Shown here piece by piece: positions 35,223 to 46,474 of a stretch of 64,000 nucleotides of DNA. Below the pieces are notes generated by a model. That model was not told where the DNA came from and did no database searches. It saw only the letters and a list, made by a program, of their open reading frames with translations. Source of the stretch: Begonia masoniana (Eukaryota > Streptophyta > Magnoliopsida > Cucurbitales > Begoniaceae); NCBI GenBank assembly GCA_022432975.1, contig CM039512.1, positions 31,161,574 to 31,225,573 on the forward strand, written 5' to 3'. The number at the start of each line of letters is the position of its first letter. Within the stretch, counting starts at the first letter, position 1. The translations under genes were made by a program, and so were the position numbers.

Positions 35223-35371
35223 ATGGAAACAAAAAGTACAAATGAAAATCAAAATGTAGCGATTACTTCTATTACTAGTTCTACTATTAGTGTTCGAAGG
35301 GAAATGGTAAATAAATCTGAAGTTTGAAATTATTTTAATATTGTTAACGATGGCGAGGATAAAAATGCTAG
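35223..35371 (+). pseudogene. hAT transposase N-terminus (BED-type start), truncated
   Basis: From ATG 35223, directly after a splice-acceptor-like attttatag, the frame reads METKSTNENQ and then RREMVNKSEV, a stop, NYFNIVNDGE. The pattern K-S-x-V-W-x-x-F is the usual beginning of a hAT BED zinc finger, and the stop replaces the tryptophan (TGG to TGA). The zinc-binding cysteines are absent because the frame is cut by the LTR fragment. Confidence 0.5.
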
Positions 35372-35778
35372 TCCCAAAGAAGGACCATGATACGACCCGC
35401 AAGGGAACATACTATGTGCCTCTCAATGTCAACTTCTTTCACTGGCACAAATCCTCGATATCCCACAAAAAACATGACGAAGACATGAACGTGAACATGA
35501 ATGATGTATATGATGGTATATGAATGATGAATCATGAATGAAGAATTGAATGATGAGCATGTGAATGATGATTAGAACATATGCATAAGAAGATGAACAA
35601 GAAAAAACTGAGTATGAATATGAATCCGGAAAAGAGTAGAGTTGTTTCTTAAAATGGAGCATTCATGCATACTTGTTAGTATGGCATTCCTTACCTACGC
35701 ATTAGGCTTCTAGTTTATACTTTTGATGTAGGCGAAGATTGAAAGGTAAAGCTTACAAATTCAATGAGATGTCACGGC
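35372..35778 (+). repeat. LTR fragment of family C, plus strand
   Basis: Shares the block aaagaaggaccatgatacgac with 57445 and the downstream ttaggct...tgatgtaggcga with 57770-57830, both inside the plus-strand LTR at 56421-59068. It is truncated on the right by the assembly gap. Confidence 0.65.
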
Positions 35779-35878
35779 NNNNNNNNNNNNNNNNNNNNNN
35801 NNNNNNNNNNNNNNNNNNNNNNNNNNNNNNNNNNNNNNNNNNNNNNNNNNNNNNNNNNNNNNNNNNNNNNNNNNNNNN
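35779..35878. other. Assembly gap, 100 N
   Basis: Exactly 100 undetermined bases, the conventional size of a scaffold gap of unknown length. The sequences on its two sides belong to different elements. Confidence 0.99.
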
Positions 35879-36183
35879 GGGGAGATACTCATAATTAATT
35901 AATAGACGGAAGTCGCCGTCCCTTAATTTGGAAGACTTTAGAAACGAATGATGGTAGGATGAAAACAGTAAAGCAAAAAAGCGATGCCAGTACTTGGGAT
36001 TTGTAAGGCGAGTCCGGTTGAAACTTGGTCTGGACAAGAATCCATTGACTTCGTCTTATGCACGGTATGGACAACTTTGATACGGATCTTAGGGATGGAG
36101 TCCTGATAGAACATAGAGCCATCCCAATACCATCCAACAAATGTTTATAATCACGCGTAACAACCCACTGCAGTCCACCTTTG

Positions 36184-36444
36184 CTACTTAAACATGTCTT
36201 CTATCTTTTGAATCCACTCTTCAGCATAGATAGGATCTGAAACATGTCCATTAAACACCGGGGGTCGAAGCCGGTGGAAACGCTCACCCCCATGATCATG
36301 AGTTGCATTAGTACTGGAGTTGCCCTGTTCCTCCCTAGCAGTCATCAGTCGTTCTATCTGGTGAGATTGGCGCATGACCAACTCTATCAACTGAGCAATA
36401 GCATTGCTATCCTGATTGGTCTCTCTCTGCTGACCTCTAACCAT
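36184..36444 (-). pseudogene. Gag N-terminal fragment of element C
   Basis: Starts MVRGQQRETN at the minus-strand ATG 36444. It continues with IAQLIELVMRQSHQIERL and then RFHRLRPPVFNGH and EEWIQKIEDMF, the opening of a Gypsy gag very like that of element B (MVRGRDARDD ... LRPPIFNGQ ... EEWVRTMEDM). The frame stops after the EDMFK segment, well before the capsid core is complete. This fixes C as a Tekay/Del-like relative of B. Confidence 0.75.
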
Positions 36445-36591
36445 TTTGGGATTCCTAGACAAATCATTACAGATATATCTTAACTTAATGACATATACTG
36501 AAATCATAAATACTTACAGTTGCTGAAGTGTGCTCATGTGACAGTCAGTGCTGGAAGGCAGTCTGCAGAATCGGTTTTAGAACCCGGTTTT

Positions 36592-36603
36592 GCTCTGATA
36601 CCA
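36592..36603 (-). promoter_or_regulatory. Element C primer-binding site
   Basis: The minus strand reads tggtatcagagc, exact, four bases from the LTR end at 36608. Confidence 0.85.
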
Positions 36604-36607
36604 TAAT

Positions 36608-39135
36608 TGTCACGACCCGGGGAGGATCGCCACGAAATTCTTGACTTTACTTAAAACTTTAATTCATAATTGGAATCTCTTCTTTTTTTTTTTAACAGTG
36701 TATCTAGCAGACTTAAGACTTCAACTTATCTGATGGAGAATTAATCCCCTGTACCTTACTTCTTAAGGATATTACTTACTTAATCGCTCACAGGCACGAC
36801 CGACCATACACGATCATCGGATTCTAAGACATAGTCGGGCGGAGATGAATTGCCCTCAAGTCGCTCGACTTCATCGATCTCGGATTTGCATGGGTTTGCA
36901 TGCATCAAAGCTCGCACCATCCGATTCGTATCGTGCACTTCATACAACTCTCTCACCGACGCTCGGCAGAAAACATCTACCGATACGTGCCTCTCACGTG
37001 ATCACTTAAACATCATCCGGTAGTGGACATCTACCGATGGACACGTGCAGCTCTCGTGACTCATTAAAACATTTACCGATAGACGCGTGAAATTCACGTG
37101 TTCATCTAAGACATCTTCCGATAGCTTACAAGCTTTACATCATCCGATCACTAAACACTCTATATTTGCCGATCGCTAGATGACAAAACTATACTTTCAT
37201 CATCCGATGGCTAAACACTCTACATCTGCCGATCGCTAGACGACAAAATAGCACTTTCATCATCCGATGGCTAAACACTCTACATCTGCCGATCGCTAGA
37301 CGACAAAATAGCACTTTCATAATCCGGTGGCTAAACACTCTACATCTGCCGATCGCTAGACGACAAAATAACACTTTCATCATCCGATGGCTAAACACTC
37401 TACCGATAGGAGGAACACATCTTCTGGTAGAAACTCCTACCAAAAGGATTCATCCAACTTTCACATAACACAACTTAGCTAAGAAAGACTCTTACTGATA
37501 TAACAAATTCATTCAGAGTATAAATAGCGGAAGACTTGCATGACATAAATCCTCTAAAAGGAAACATATCTTCATATCCAATCCCAGACTCAAAAGTTAA
37601 CTCAAACAATAATAACACCATCCTACATAATTCCAGTTCTTATATTCTTACTGACATAAGGAAGCAATAACCAGGGGTCATAATCGCCTCTCCAGCCCCG
37701 CACTGTCACTTTGAGTATCCTCCAGCAACCAGCTTTAAATATCCTCTTTGAAGTTAGTATCTTCACCCGTAGTCTCTTCACCTACATCATAAGGTTCATC
37801 TATAAGCCTAATGCTTAGTAAGGAATGCGACATTAACATGAGTGCATGAATGCATAATTCGGAGAAAACATGCTCATAGATCATTTCTTGTTCATATACT
37901 TGTTCATATTCATCATTCATAATCATGAATCATATTCATCATTCATAATCATTGAATCATTTTCATCTTTCATAATCATTGTTCATAATCATTGTTCACA
38001 TTCATCATTTCAGTTGTGTGGAATGAGAGAGGATTTGTGCCGGTAAAGGGGGTTCGACAGTGATTTTGATCATGGTCCCTACTGCGGGTCGTATACATAT
38101 GTCCTTCTTTGGACTGTGACATACGCCGAACCGCCCCCAACCCTCACTCAACCACGTTGCAGGGATTTTATCATCTTATCTTGTTCATGAGAAAACATGC
38201 TTTTAAAACATTTTCATATGCATAAAACTTTCATGATGCGTGAATATGAAAACTCTTAAAACGTCAAGCTACAGAGCAGAGCATTATCCATCACGAAATA
38301 TATTACTTTCGAACTAAACATCATCAAGAACACAAGACATCCGCATAAGGGAGTTTCTAATCATCACATAACATTTTACTTAGTATCCTCTGATGTAGGG
38401 TCCTAATGACCGAGAAACCTATACATTCACTTACCTGGTCTCCTTAGCAATCTGGACCTCTTCTCTTCAACTTCTTCACCTAAAACATGTGCATTACAGT
38501 AGTTAAATCAAAATCCTAAAACTCTACTCATAAATCATCCTAGGATCTATTAGCTAAAGTCATTCCCGAATCCTTGGTTTGATATACTGTGCAAAAATCT
38601 GAAATCCAAAATAACACAAACAGGTTCCACTATCGATTAAATCTGAGTTGATTACTTAAAATGTCCAGAATCGATTCGGGTTGACATTACTACTCACGGA
38701 TTCTAAAATGTTCTAATACTACTTAACCATTGATAAAATCCGAGTTCAAATGCCGAGCTGAAAACAGAGCTCCAAACACAAACAGATAATTACATTGTCC
38801 ATTTCATACCTCGGGTGCGGATTCGCAGAGGAATGCGGGCTAGAAACCAGTTGTCGGCGAGGAAGACACTGATAGCAGTGAGCGGGGGCTTGGGAGAGAA
38901 GAAATCGCCGAAAAGGGAGGTGTCGGCTACAGTGGTTTAAATGAGGTTTAAATCCCTTTCCTTTTCCTTTAAATACTGGCCTCAATCCTCCATTATTACA
39001 AATTTGCCACTCAACCTAGTTTAGATCTACATGTAATTAATTAAGCTTGGCACAAATCCTAAACTACGAAGATTAAATATTTATGACTGTTAATACAGTT
39101 AAGAAAATCACCTGGCCGTTAACTCGGGTGTTACA
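36608..39135 (-). repeat. Element C 5' LTR
   Basis: Plus strand reads tgtcacgacccgg...ctcgggtgttaca, 2528 bp. The same family appears in plus orientation at 56421-59068, sharing the gaccatgatacgac-type block, the 60-bp repeat array and LTR ends. Confidence 0.8.
37138..37400 (-). repeat. 60-bp tandem array inside the element C LTR
   Basis: About four and a half copies of a 60-bp unit containing catctgccgatcgctagacg and catccgatggctaaacac, nearly identical between copies. Short frames over it repeat one peptide and are not genes. Confidence 0.95.
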
Positions 39136-39898
39136 ACTATCAAGTACCTTTCCAATTCCTAGGCTCGAGGATATGCTAGACGAACTAAGTGGAGCCTCTA
39201 TATTTTTCAAAGTGGATTTGAAAAGTGGTTATCACCAAATACACATGAAAGAGGGTGATGAATGGAAAACTGCCTTCAAGACTAAGTACAGATTGTTTGA
39301 GTGGATGGTTATGTCATTCGGACTTACCAATGCTCCGAGTACCTTCATGAGGTTGATGCACCATGTTCTTAAGGACTTCCTAGAAAAGTTTGTTGTCGTT
39401 TACTTCAATGACATATTGGTGTACAGGCCCGACCTTCTCCAACACCTCAACCACCTCGGGATGCTTTTTCAAACTCTCCGGAGAGCTAAATTGTTTGGAA
39501 ATTTGGGCAAATGCTCCTTCACCCAAGAAAAGGTTTATTTCTTAGGATTTATAATCTCAAAAGATTGATTAGAAGCTGATGAAGACAAAGTCAAGGCCAT
39601 TAAGGATTGTCCCACACCATAGTATATCTGAAGTCCAAAGTTTTCATGGATTAGCCTCTTTTTATAAGAGGTTTATCAAGGACTTTAGCTCGTTAGTAGC
39701 TCCCATCACCGACCTTACAAAGAAGGGAGTAGATTTTGTTTGGACCACTTCCTGTCAAAGTAGCTTTGACCTGATTAAGGAAAAACTTTGTCAATCCCCA
39801 GTGTTGGCACTACCTGATTTTAAAAAAGTGTTTAAAATTAAAAGTGACGCCTCTGGAGTTGGCAATGGAGCTGTATTGATGCAAGAAGGCAAGTCTCT
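39136..39898 (+). pseudogene. Element A pol, first part: reverse transcriptase to start of RNase H
   Basis: Gypsy RT reading [42 protein letters not shown] and the catalytic region as VVVYFNDILVY, where the first Asp of the usual F-x-D-D is Asn. It continues through FLGFIISKD, a stop at 39566-39568, a frame change, [16 protein letters not shown] and the RNase H start [17 protein letters not shown], then ends at the element B insertion. The upstream gag-protease part was displaced by element C. It resumes at 52071. Confidence 0.85.
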
Positions 39899-40811
39899 TG
39901 TAACACCCGGCTTTATGGGATTTGAATTATTTCAATATAAACGGTATTTTTTTAAATACGTCAAACTAAGTCCTTTTTGCGAACGGAAGGTTTTAACGGA
40001 GCCCTAATAATAAATTGAAATTTATGGCAAAATATGAAAAATTTGAGAAATCAAATCATTAGTTTAATAACGAAATAGGTGGGGAAACAAATAGAAAATT
40101 AATGGAAGAGCGTTATGGTAAATTCGCAAGCTAATTTTCAATAAAACACCAAAATCCCTCATTTCTCCCCCTTCACTCATGCGATTATTTCCTCTCGACC
40201 CTCAACGGCGATTCTCTTCCCCCTTTGTGTGACTTTTCTCTCTGACGTCGAAGACTTGTTCTCTGGCGATCGATCCTTCACGTTTCTCCTTCGTCTTTGC
40301 TCCCTAGGTAAGGCTCTAAGCTTTTGGAACGTTAGATTTTGAATTCTAGGGTTTAAAACGGTTAGGGTTCGTTAGGGTTTTTGTTGAAAACGTGAAATAG
40401 AGTTTGAAATCGATAGGTTTGCCGTATTTATGGCTCAAATGGCTGTATTTATGATTATTGGTGAAAGTTTGATGGTTTAATAGAGGTTGTTGAAAAGTTG
40501 GCAGTTGAAAGGTTTTAAAAACTCCATTAATGGAGGTTTGGAAATTCACGAGCACGAGTTGCTCGATAAAATGCGTCAATGAGGTGTTTTAGAGTTTAGG
40601 AGATTTTCTTTAGATAGAAGTTTGTAATTTTCTAAACTCGATAGCTTAGAATTGGTTTAAATGACGAATGTTGTGTATTGCCTTAGGTAAACAATGCTCG
40701 TGGATGGAGCTCGGTGTGCAACGGAGGCGAGGTAAGTCTTCGTGATTTGTTTGGCCGTCTTGGCTTACACCATAAGATTTGTGTAGATCGAGGAAATTAG
40801 AGGTGCTTGTA

Positions 40812-41187
40812 TGTGATGACCCGGATGTGTAAGTATGGTACGATGGCTGCACGAACCGGAACCCGGATGGCGGTACGTCCGCGCGGGCGAATTGGAAGGT
40901 GACGGGTAGTAAAAAGGGGGTCGTCACAATCCCACATCGCTTGGGGAAGTATGTAGAAATGAAACATATGTAAAAAGACTCTCCCAAGATAGCAAGACGC
41001 GTTTTGGAGCACAATTGACAACGGATCGCATAAGAACTCCGAAGTTAAAAGTGCTTCGGCGAGAGTAGTACCAGGTTGGGTGACCTTCCTGGAAGTTCTC
41101 GCCAAACAAAGCCGTGAGGGGAGAATATTGGGCTACAGCCCAATCCCCAGAGCGGACAATATCTTGTTGGGATAATGGGTCGTTACA
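40812..41187 (+). mobile_element. Cassandra-type solo LTR with embedded 5S-like sequence, TSD ttgta
   Basis: Absent from the otherwise matching 3' LTR. It begins TGTGATGACCCGG, ends GGTCGTTACA and is flanked by ttgta (40807-40811 and 41188-41192). The 376 bp carry a recognisable 5S rRNA segment, the defining property of Cassandra TRIM elements. No second LTR, PBS or spacer is present, so it is a solo LTR. Confidence 0.85.
41021..41103 (+). promoter_or_regulatory. 5S-rRNA-derived segment with Pol III A box and C box
   Basis: Matches the 3' two thirds of plant 5S rRNA: agaactccgaagttaa, gtgcttcggcgagagtagta and tgggtgacc..cctggaagttctc. The internal control regions fall at about 41042-41059 (A box) and 41072-41101 (C box). 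Several substitutions mean it is not a functional rRNA gene. Confidence 0.8.
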
Positions 41188-42555
41188 TTGTATGTTTTGG
41201 GTAATTAGTATGGGTAGTTAGTTTTAAGTTTGGTTAGGTTGTTAATTGTTAAGTTTATTGTTGTGTGTTTCTATTTGTTTCTATTTTGTTCATGACATAA
41301 TATTTGTTCACGCATCATTGTTTTCAAAAAGGCATGAAAAAGAATTTCGATGCATGTTTTACAAAACGAAAAGATAAACGAATGTAGTGATGGTCACGTC
41401 GGTGGTGGTGGTTCAGACATGGCTGTCAGGTGAAGCATGTTTTCCCCCCGGTTAGATACGAGGGGCTATTCAATCGCCGGATGTGCCGCTCCTATCTAGC
41501 GAGAGAGAAGCCCCGGTGACATAAAAGAAATGATTAGCGAAAAGGTAGGACGCATGATTTATGAACTGTACATGCATAGCATTGGCATTCACGTGCATTC
41601 ACGTAGATTTACTGAGCCTCTAACTCACATTTTTAATTTTATGGTATAGGTGATTTTGAGACAGGTGAGGAAGACGTCCCTCCGCCTGAAGTATGAGCAC
41701 GTTGAAGGAGGATGGCCCGTAGGAGTGCGCTAGCAGTCGGTGCGTGATTTTGACCTGTGGGCATGTAGGTAAACATTTTGAGATTTTGATAGATAGAAAC
41801 GTAGGAAAAGTTTTATAGTTGAACATTTTAGGATGCTTGGATCTGGATAGATAATATATAGTGTTTTTGGAAAATTGAAAGTATTTTGTAATGTTTTGAT
41901 ATTTTCAAACAAGAGGATATGTTAAACTTTTAAACGGAACCACACGGTTCGTTTTTATGAAATTTGGTTATATTTAAAATGTGTTTTGAGTCGGTGAACG
42001 GGTGATAGGTAGAGAGTGAAACGTATGTGGGTGGTCGTGTTATTGTGTAGAATATTGTTATGTAATGTTAGTGGAGATTTGGTGAAGTGCTTATGTGAAT
42101 TGTAAGGAGATCGCTGGGTGAAGTGGAAGAAGAAAAAGGAAGGAATGGAGTGAGGATGCTCTCTGGAATTTTTGGATTCCAGAAAGCATGTCGTTCGATC
42201 GCCTAAGGAGGCGATCGAACGGCATAAAGGATCGGCACTCTCTGGAAAATCCAGAGAGTGTGCCGATCGATCTCCCAAATGGGCGATCGATCGGCCGGCG
42301 ATCGATCGCCTGATGAGTGGGGCCGATCGAGGCCAGGCATTTCATGGGCGAAATGCCCTGTCTACCCTTAACTCCCTTGGCCGATGTTTTATATATATTT
42401 TTTAAGGTTTTTAATTTCTTTTCCAAGGCAACTTCAATATTGTTTTAAAGTATTTTCTTCAATTGGTTCTAAGGATGTTTTAATTTGAATTAGTGGTTTA
42501 AGAAGAAAAATTTATACGGGAAATTAAGGGAATAGTGTAAGGGTCATTACAGTTA

Positions 42556-42567
42556 TGGTATCAGAGC
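42556..42567 (+). promoter_or_regulatory. Element B primer-binding site
   Basis: tggtatcagagc, exact initiator-tRNA-Met type, four bases after the LTR end. Confidence 0.9.
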
Positions 42568-42709
42568 CCCCGTGTTTTAAAAACGGTTATGTAGACTGCT
42601 CAACTGCGCAGCCACTACGCGGACATCCTTCATCAACTGTAAGTACGTTTAATTGCTTTGTTTGAATTTGATTTCTTAGGATTATTTGTTTTAATTTTTT
42701 TTATAGAAA

Positions 42710-43720
42710 ATGGTTCGAGGTAGAGACGCCAGAGACGATGCCTTAGATAGGCTGACTGATTTGCTGGACCGTCTAGCTCAGCATATGGACAGGCAAACAC
42801 AACAGATTGAAAGTTTAGTGAACCGAGAGAATCACAGAGCCCGGGACTTAGTAATTCCAAACAACCACAGCATGGAGAGATTTCAAAAGTTAAGGCCTCC
42901 AATATTCAACGGACAATCTATGGACCCCTCTATTGTCGAGGAGTGGGTTCGAACAATGGAGGACATGTTGGCGTATGCCAAAGTGGACAATGCTGAGAAG
43001 GTCGCGTGCGTCACCTTCCACCTAGAATTTGATGCCCGGTCTTGGTAGGATTCCGTTAAGGCAACGACGGACGTGGCACTGATGAGATGGGAATGGTTTA
43101 AGACCCTGTTCTTTGATAAGTATTTCAGCCATACAGTTAGGGCGGCAAAGAGGGCTGAGTTTACGCAGCTGAAGCAGACCAGTACAGTTGCGGAGTACAT
43201 CAGAAAGTTTAAAGCTTTATCCCGATTCGCACCGCGCCTAGTCAGTGATAATGAGGACAAGGTGCAACAATTTATGGATGGACTAAATCGGAAAATTCGG
43301 AAGAACCTTATAGTATCTGGCATACTAGATGTGCCCTGTGAGGATATTGCAGCGAGAGCCTTGGAGTTTGAGAGTACAGAGTTGACATGCGTTAAGCCAA
43401 GGGAGCCTGCTAAGGGCTTCTTTCAGGAGATCCAGCCTCAGGTACGGAATAGAGGTTGGCAACCTAAAGGACAACAGCCACAACAATAACAACAAAGAAG
43501 CGTCAAAAGGCCTCATGAAGAAGGAAATGATCAGGGCAAAGGGAAGTAAGTTCATGAGGCTGCTCAGAAGCCTATTTGTCCTAAGTGCCAGAAGGAACAT
43601 TTCGGCGAGTGTCGGTTGGGTACCAACAGCTGTTTTAGATGCGGAGAGGTTGGCCATTATATTATGAACTTCCCGTTATTGGACCGAAATCAGCCAGGCA
43701 GAAATCAATAGGGCAAAGAT
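42710..43720 (+). pseudogene. Element B gag with zinc knuckle
   Basis: Starts MVRGRDARDDALDRL at 42710 and reads through LRPPIFNGQ, EEWVRTMEDML and FHLEFDARSW. A TAG at 43046-43048 interrupts the expected WW pair. The frame continues with WEWFKTLFFDKYF, EFTQLKQTSTVAEYI and FEST, to a TAA at 43487-43489 within a glutamine run, then two more stops. A knuckle near 43620-43675 reads CFRCGEVGHYIMNF, so the last cysteine of CCHC is Phe. All stops are in a single frame shared with pol, as expected for a fused gag-pol. Confidence 0.88.
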
Positions 43721-43732
43721 AAGCGAAGAGTT

Positions 43733-45601
43733 ATGCCGAGGATCTTCGCATTTATTGAGCCTAGAGATATCGACGACGAGGCACAGCTATCTGTCATAGC
43801 AAGTACTATTCTAGTCATGGGTGTGCCAGTATTTTCTTTGATAGATATAGGAGCTACGCACTCCTTCATTTCAACTGCTTGCATGATTAGATTGAGGCTA
43901 GTATCTGAGTTGGCTGAATATGAGTATAGAGTTATGCTGCCTTCAGGAGCTCTTATGCAGTCGGATCGTGTCTTCCAAGGCAAGGTTGTCTCGGTGGGGA
44001 TTAATACCCTCTATGCTTGCCTGATAGTTATGAGCATAGAGCGGTACGATCTAATTTTGGGGATGGATTGGCTTTCGCGTCACTACGCCACCATTGACTG
44101 TCGATCCGGGTTGGTAACTTTTCGGCCTCCGGATAAGGACGAGTTCTCATATCAGGCGCTAAATAGGTCGAGTGAGTTGCCTATTTCTTATTCTATGAAG
44201 GTTCAAGAGAAGTTTAAGGGCGAATGCTCTGTTTATCTTGCTACCGTGATTAATACTCGGTTGCTCAGCGAGGTAAAACTAGAGGACCTTCCAGTAGTTA
44301 GATATTTCTCAGGGATCTTTCTTGACAATCTTCTCGGATTACCGCCGGACAGAGAGATCGAGTTTGTGATTGATGTGTATCCAGGCTCTGCGCCTGTGTC
44401 AAAGAATTCTTACAGACTGACACCTGCTGAATTAAAAGAGTTGAAGTCTCAGTTAGAGGAGTTGTTAGACAATGGGTTTATTCGACCCAGCTTTTCTCCC
44501 TGGGGTGCGCCAGTGCTGTTCGTGAAGAAAAAGGACGGAACTCTCAGAATGTGCATTGATTACAGAGAGTTGAATAAGCTAACGGTGAAGAATAAGTATC
44601 CACTGCCCCGGATTGACGATCTGTTTGATCAACTGCAGGGTTCCTGAGTATTTTCGAGGATAGACCTACGCTCGGGTTATCATCAGTTGAAGGTCCGGAG
44701 GGAAGATGTTCAGAAAACAGCCTTCTGAACGAGGTATGGACATTACGAATTTCTTGTGATGTTTTTTGGACTTACGAATTCTCCTGCAGCTTTTATGGAT
44801 TTGATGAACCGTGTATTTAAGGAGTATCTAGACAAGTTTGTCGTCATCTTCATTGATGACATCTTGATCTATTCGAAGACAAAGGAAGAACCCGAGGAGC
44901 ATTTGCGAATTGTTCTGAAGATTCTATGTCAACATCAGTTATATCCGAAGTTCTCTAAATGCGAGCTTTGGCTGGATTGGATTAGTTTTTTTGGCCATAT
45001 CATATCTCAGGAGGGGATTTCCGTCGATCCGACAAAGATTGAAGTTGTCAGAGATTGGCCACAGCTTAAAAATGTTCGAGAGGTACGAGGATTTCTTGGA
45101 TTGGCTGGGTATTACAGGAAATTTATTGAGAGATTTTCAAAGATAGCAGTCCCTCTATCCCGATTGACGAGAAAGAATGAAAAGTTTGTATGGTCACCTG
45201 CCTGTGAAAAGAGCTTTGTGGAGCTGAAACAGAGATTGACTACAGCTCCAGTTTTGACACTACCAGTTGAGGGTGATAAATTCAGTATTTACTGCGATGC
45301 CTCAAGAGTTGGACTGGGATGTGTATTGATGCAGGAAGGCAGGGTCATTGCTTATGCTTCTAGACAGTTGAAACCATATGAGCAAAACTATCCAACACAC
45401 GACCTTGAGCTTGCAGCGGTTGTCTTTGCTTTAAAAATCTGGAGACACTATCTGTATGGGCAGCAGTGTGAGGTGTTCTCAGATCGCAGGAGCTTAAAGT
45501 ATCTGTTTACACAGAAAGAACTTAATATGCAACAGCGAAGGTGGCTGGAGTTCGTTAAAGATTATGATTTTGAAATTAAATACCACCCAGGGAAGGCATA
45601 A
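43733..45601 (+). pseudogene. Element B protease, reverse transcriptase and RNase H
   Basis: Same frame as gag. The protease motif is [12 protein letters not shown] (usual DSGA changed to DIGA). RT follows with [27 protein letters not shown]-type [22 protein letters not shown] and an intact catalytic [12 protein letters not shown]. RNase H shows [38 protein letters not shown] and SLKYLF. Stops at 44645-44647 (TGA) and about 44726 (TGA in place of the Arg of KTAFRTRYG), then a +1 frameshift at about 45600 in the YHPGKA region, break the frame. Confidence 0.9.
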
Positions 45602-46474
45602 AGTCGCTGATCCCTTGAGCAGAATGTCTATTGCGAATCAGCCTTCGCTTGCATCGATGTCGGTAATGCTGAGGTCTGAGATTGAGAAGTTCGATGTAGA
45701 GATTGTGGCAGAATTGTCTAGTATGCTCACCAACATTTCTCTTAGATCGACGATTTTGGACAGAATACGAGCAGCTCAACAGAACGATTTGGAGTGTGAA
45801 AGGCATCGAATGAGCATGATGTCTGAAGGTTTGTCTGACTTCAACCTGACAGATGATGGAGTATTGAAATTTAGTCACAGGTGGTACGTGCCTAGCAATG
45901 ATGAGCTGAAAAGGGAGATATTAACCGAGGCACACTCCTCAGCATATTCAGTGCATCTAGGAAGCACGAAAATGTATAGAGACTTGAGGCAGCACTTCTG
46001 GTGGCCGAACATGAAGAGAGAGATTGCCAGATATGTAGAAACCTGCCTGATTTGCCAACAGGTTAAGGCAGAGCATCAAAGGCCAGTCAGAACCTTACAG
46101 CCACTGCCTATTCCGGAGTGGAAATGAGAGCAAATCTCCACAGATTTCATAGTGGGACTCCCGAGAACGACAAAGGGGCACGATGGTATATGGGTGATTG
46201 TAGACCGTTTGACAAAGACGGCCCACTTCCTGCCAGTGAAGATGACTTATTCTATGGATCAGCTAGCTGAGCTGTATGTGCAGGAGATCTTCAGACTACA
46301 CGGAGTGCCCATCTCTATTGTTTCTGATCGAGATGCCAGATTTACTTCGAAGTTCTGGAAGAGTCTACATAAGGCTATGGGAACTTAGCTGAATTTTAGC
46401 ACGGCATTTCATCCTCAGACTGATGGACAGACAGAAAGAACAAATCAGATTCTCGAGGATATGCTCAGAGCTTG
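45602..46474 (+). pseudogene. Element B integrase, N-terminal and core part
   Basis: After the frameshift: ADPLSRM, the HHCC finger region EAHSSAYSVHLGSTKMYRDL...WWPNMKREI with CLICQQVK, then the integrase core [39 protein letters not shown] and [14 protein letters not shown]. In-frame stops at 46125-46127 (Trp expected) and 46386-46388 (Gln expected). It ends at the solo LTR inserted in DMLRAC. Confidence 0.88.

Larger units (their letters stand above)
33726..35371 (+). mobile_element. hAT transposon, 5' part only
   Basis: Begins taggggtgagtaaaaaaacc, the usual hAT (Ac/Tag-like) terminus, followed by subterminal aaccg-type motifs. After a spacer with splice-like sequence comes a transposase N-terminus at 35223. 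The element is cut at about 35372 by a Gypsy LTR fragment, so the 3' end, the right terminal repeat and the 8-bp TSD are missing. Confidence 0.6.
35879..39135 (-). mobile_element. Gypsy element C, minus strand, 5' LTR plus gag start only
   Basis: Minus-strand order: LTR (39135 to 36608), PBS (36603 to 36592), gag N-terminus (36444 to 36184), then unassigned sequence to the gap. Pol and the 3' LTR are missing, probably in or beyond the gap. The right LTR end abuts the RT domain of element A, showing that C inserted into A. Confidence 0.75.
39899..42551 (+). repeat. Element B 5' LTR
   Basis: TGTAACACCCGG to ggtcattaca, 2653 bp including the 376-bp Cassandra-type insertion and its TSD; without it about 2272 bp, against 2339 bp for the 3' LTR. 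GATCGATC-type palindromic words lie at 42187-42335. Confidence 0.9.

Noticed and set aside
35895..36140. Minus-strand frame LDGIGMALCSIRTPSLRS as a possible gene
   Set aside because: No recognisable family, it overlaps the edge of the assembly gap, and it lies inside a Gypsy remnant.
37138..37400. CRISPR-like array
   Set aside because: The whole 60-bp unit is conserved with no variable spacers, it recurs in another LTR copy, and the genome is a plant.
37189..37443. Open frame with repeated VFSHRMMKVLFCRLAIGRC peptide
   Set aside because: It is the translation of the 60-bp array on the minus strand; the period is set by DNA repeats that happen to be a multiple of three.
41021..41103. A 5S rRNA gene
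   Set aside because: Only part of 5S is present, with several substitutions, and it sits inside a TSD-flanked Cassandra-type LTR.
46160..46380. Element B integrase as an active gene
   Set aside because: The catalytic core reads well, but in-frame stops, an upstream frameshift and the 2.5-kb solo LTR break the polyprotein.
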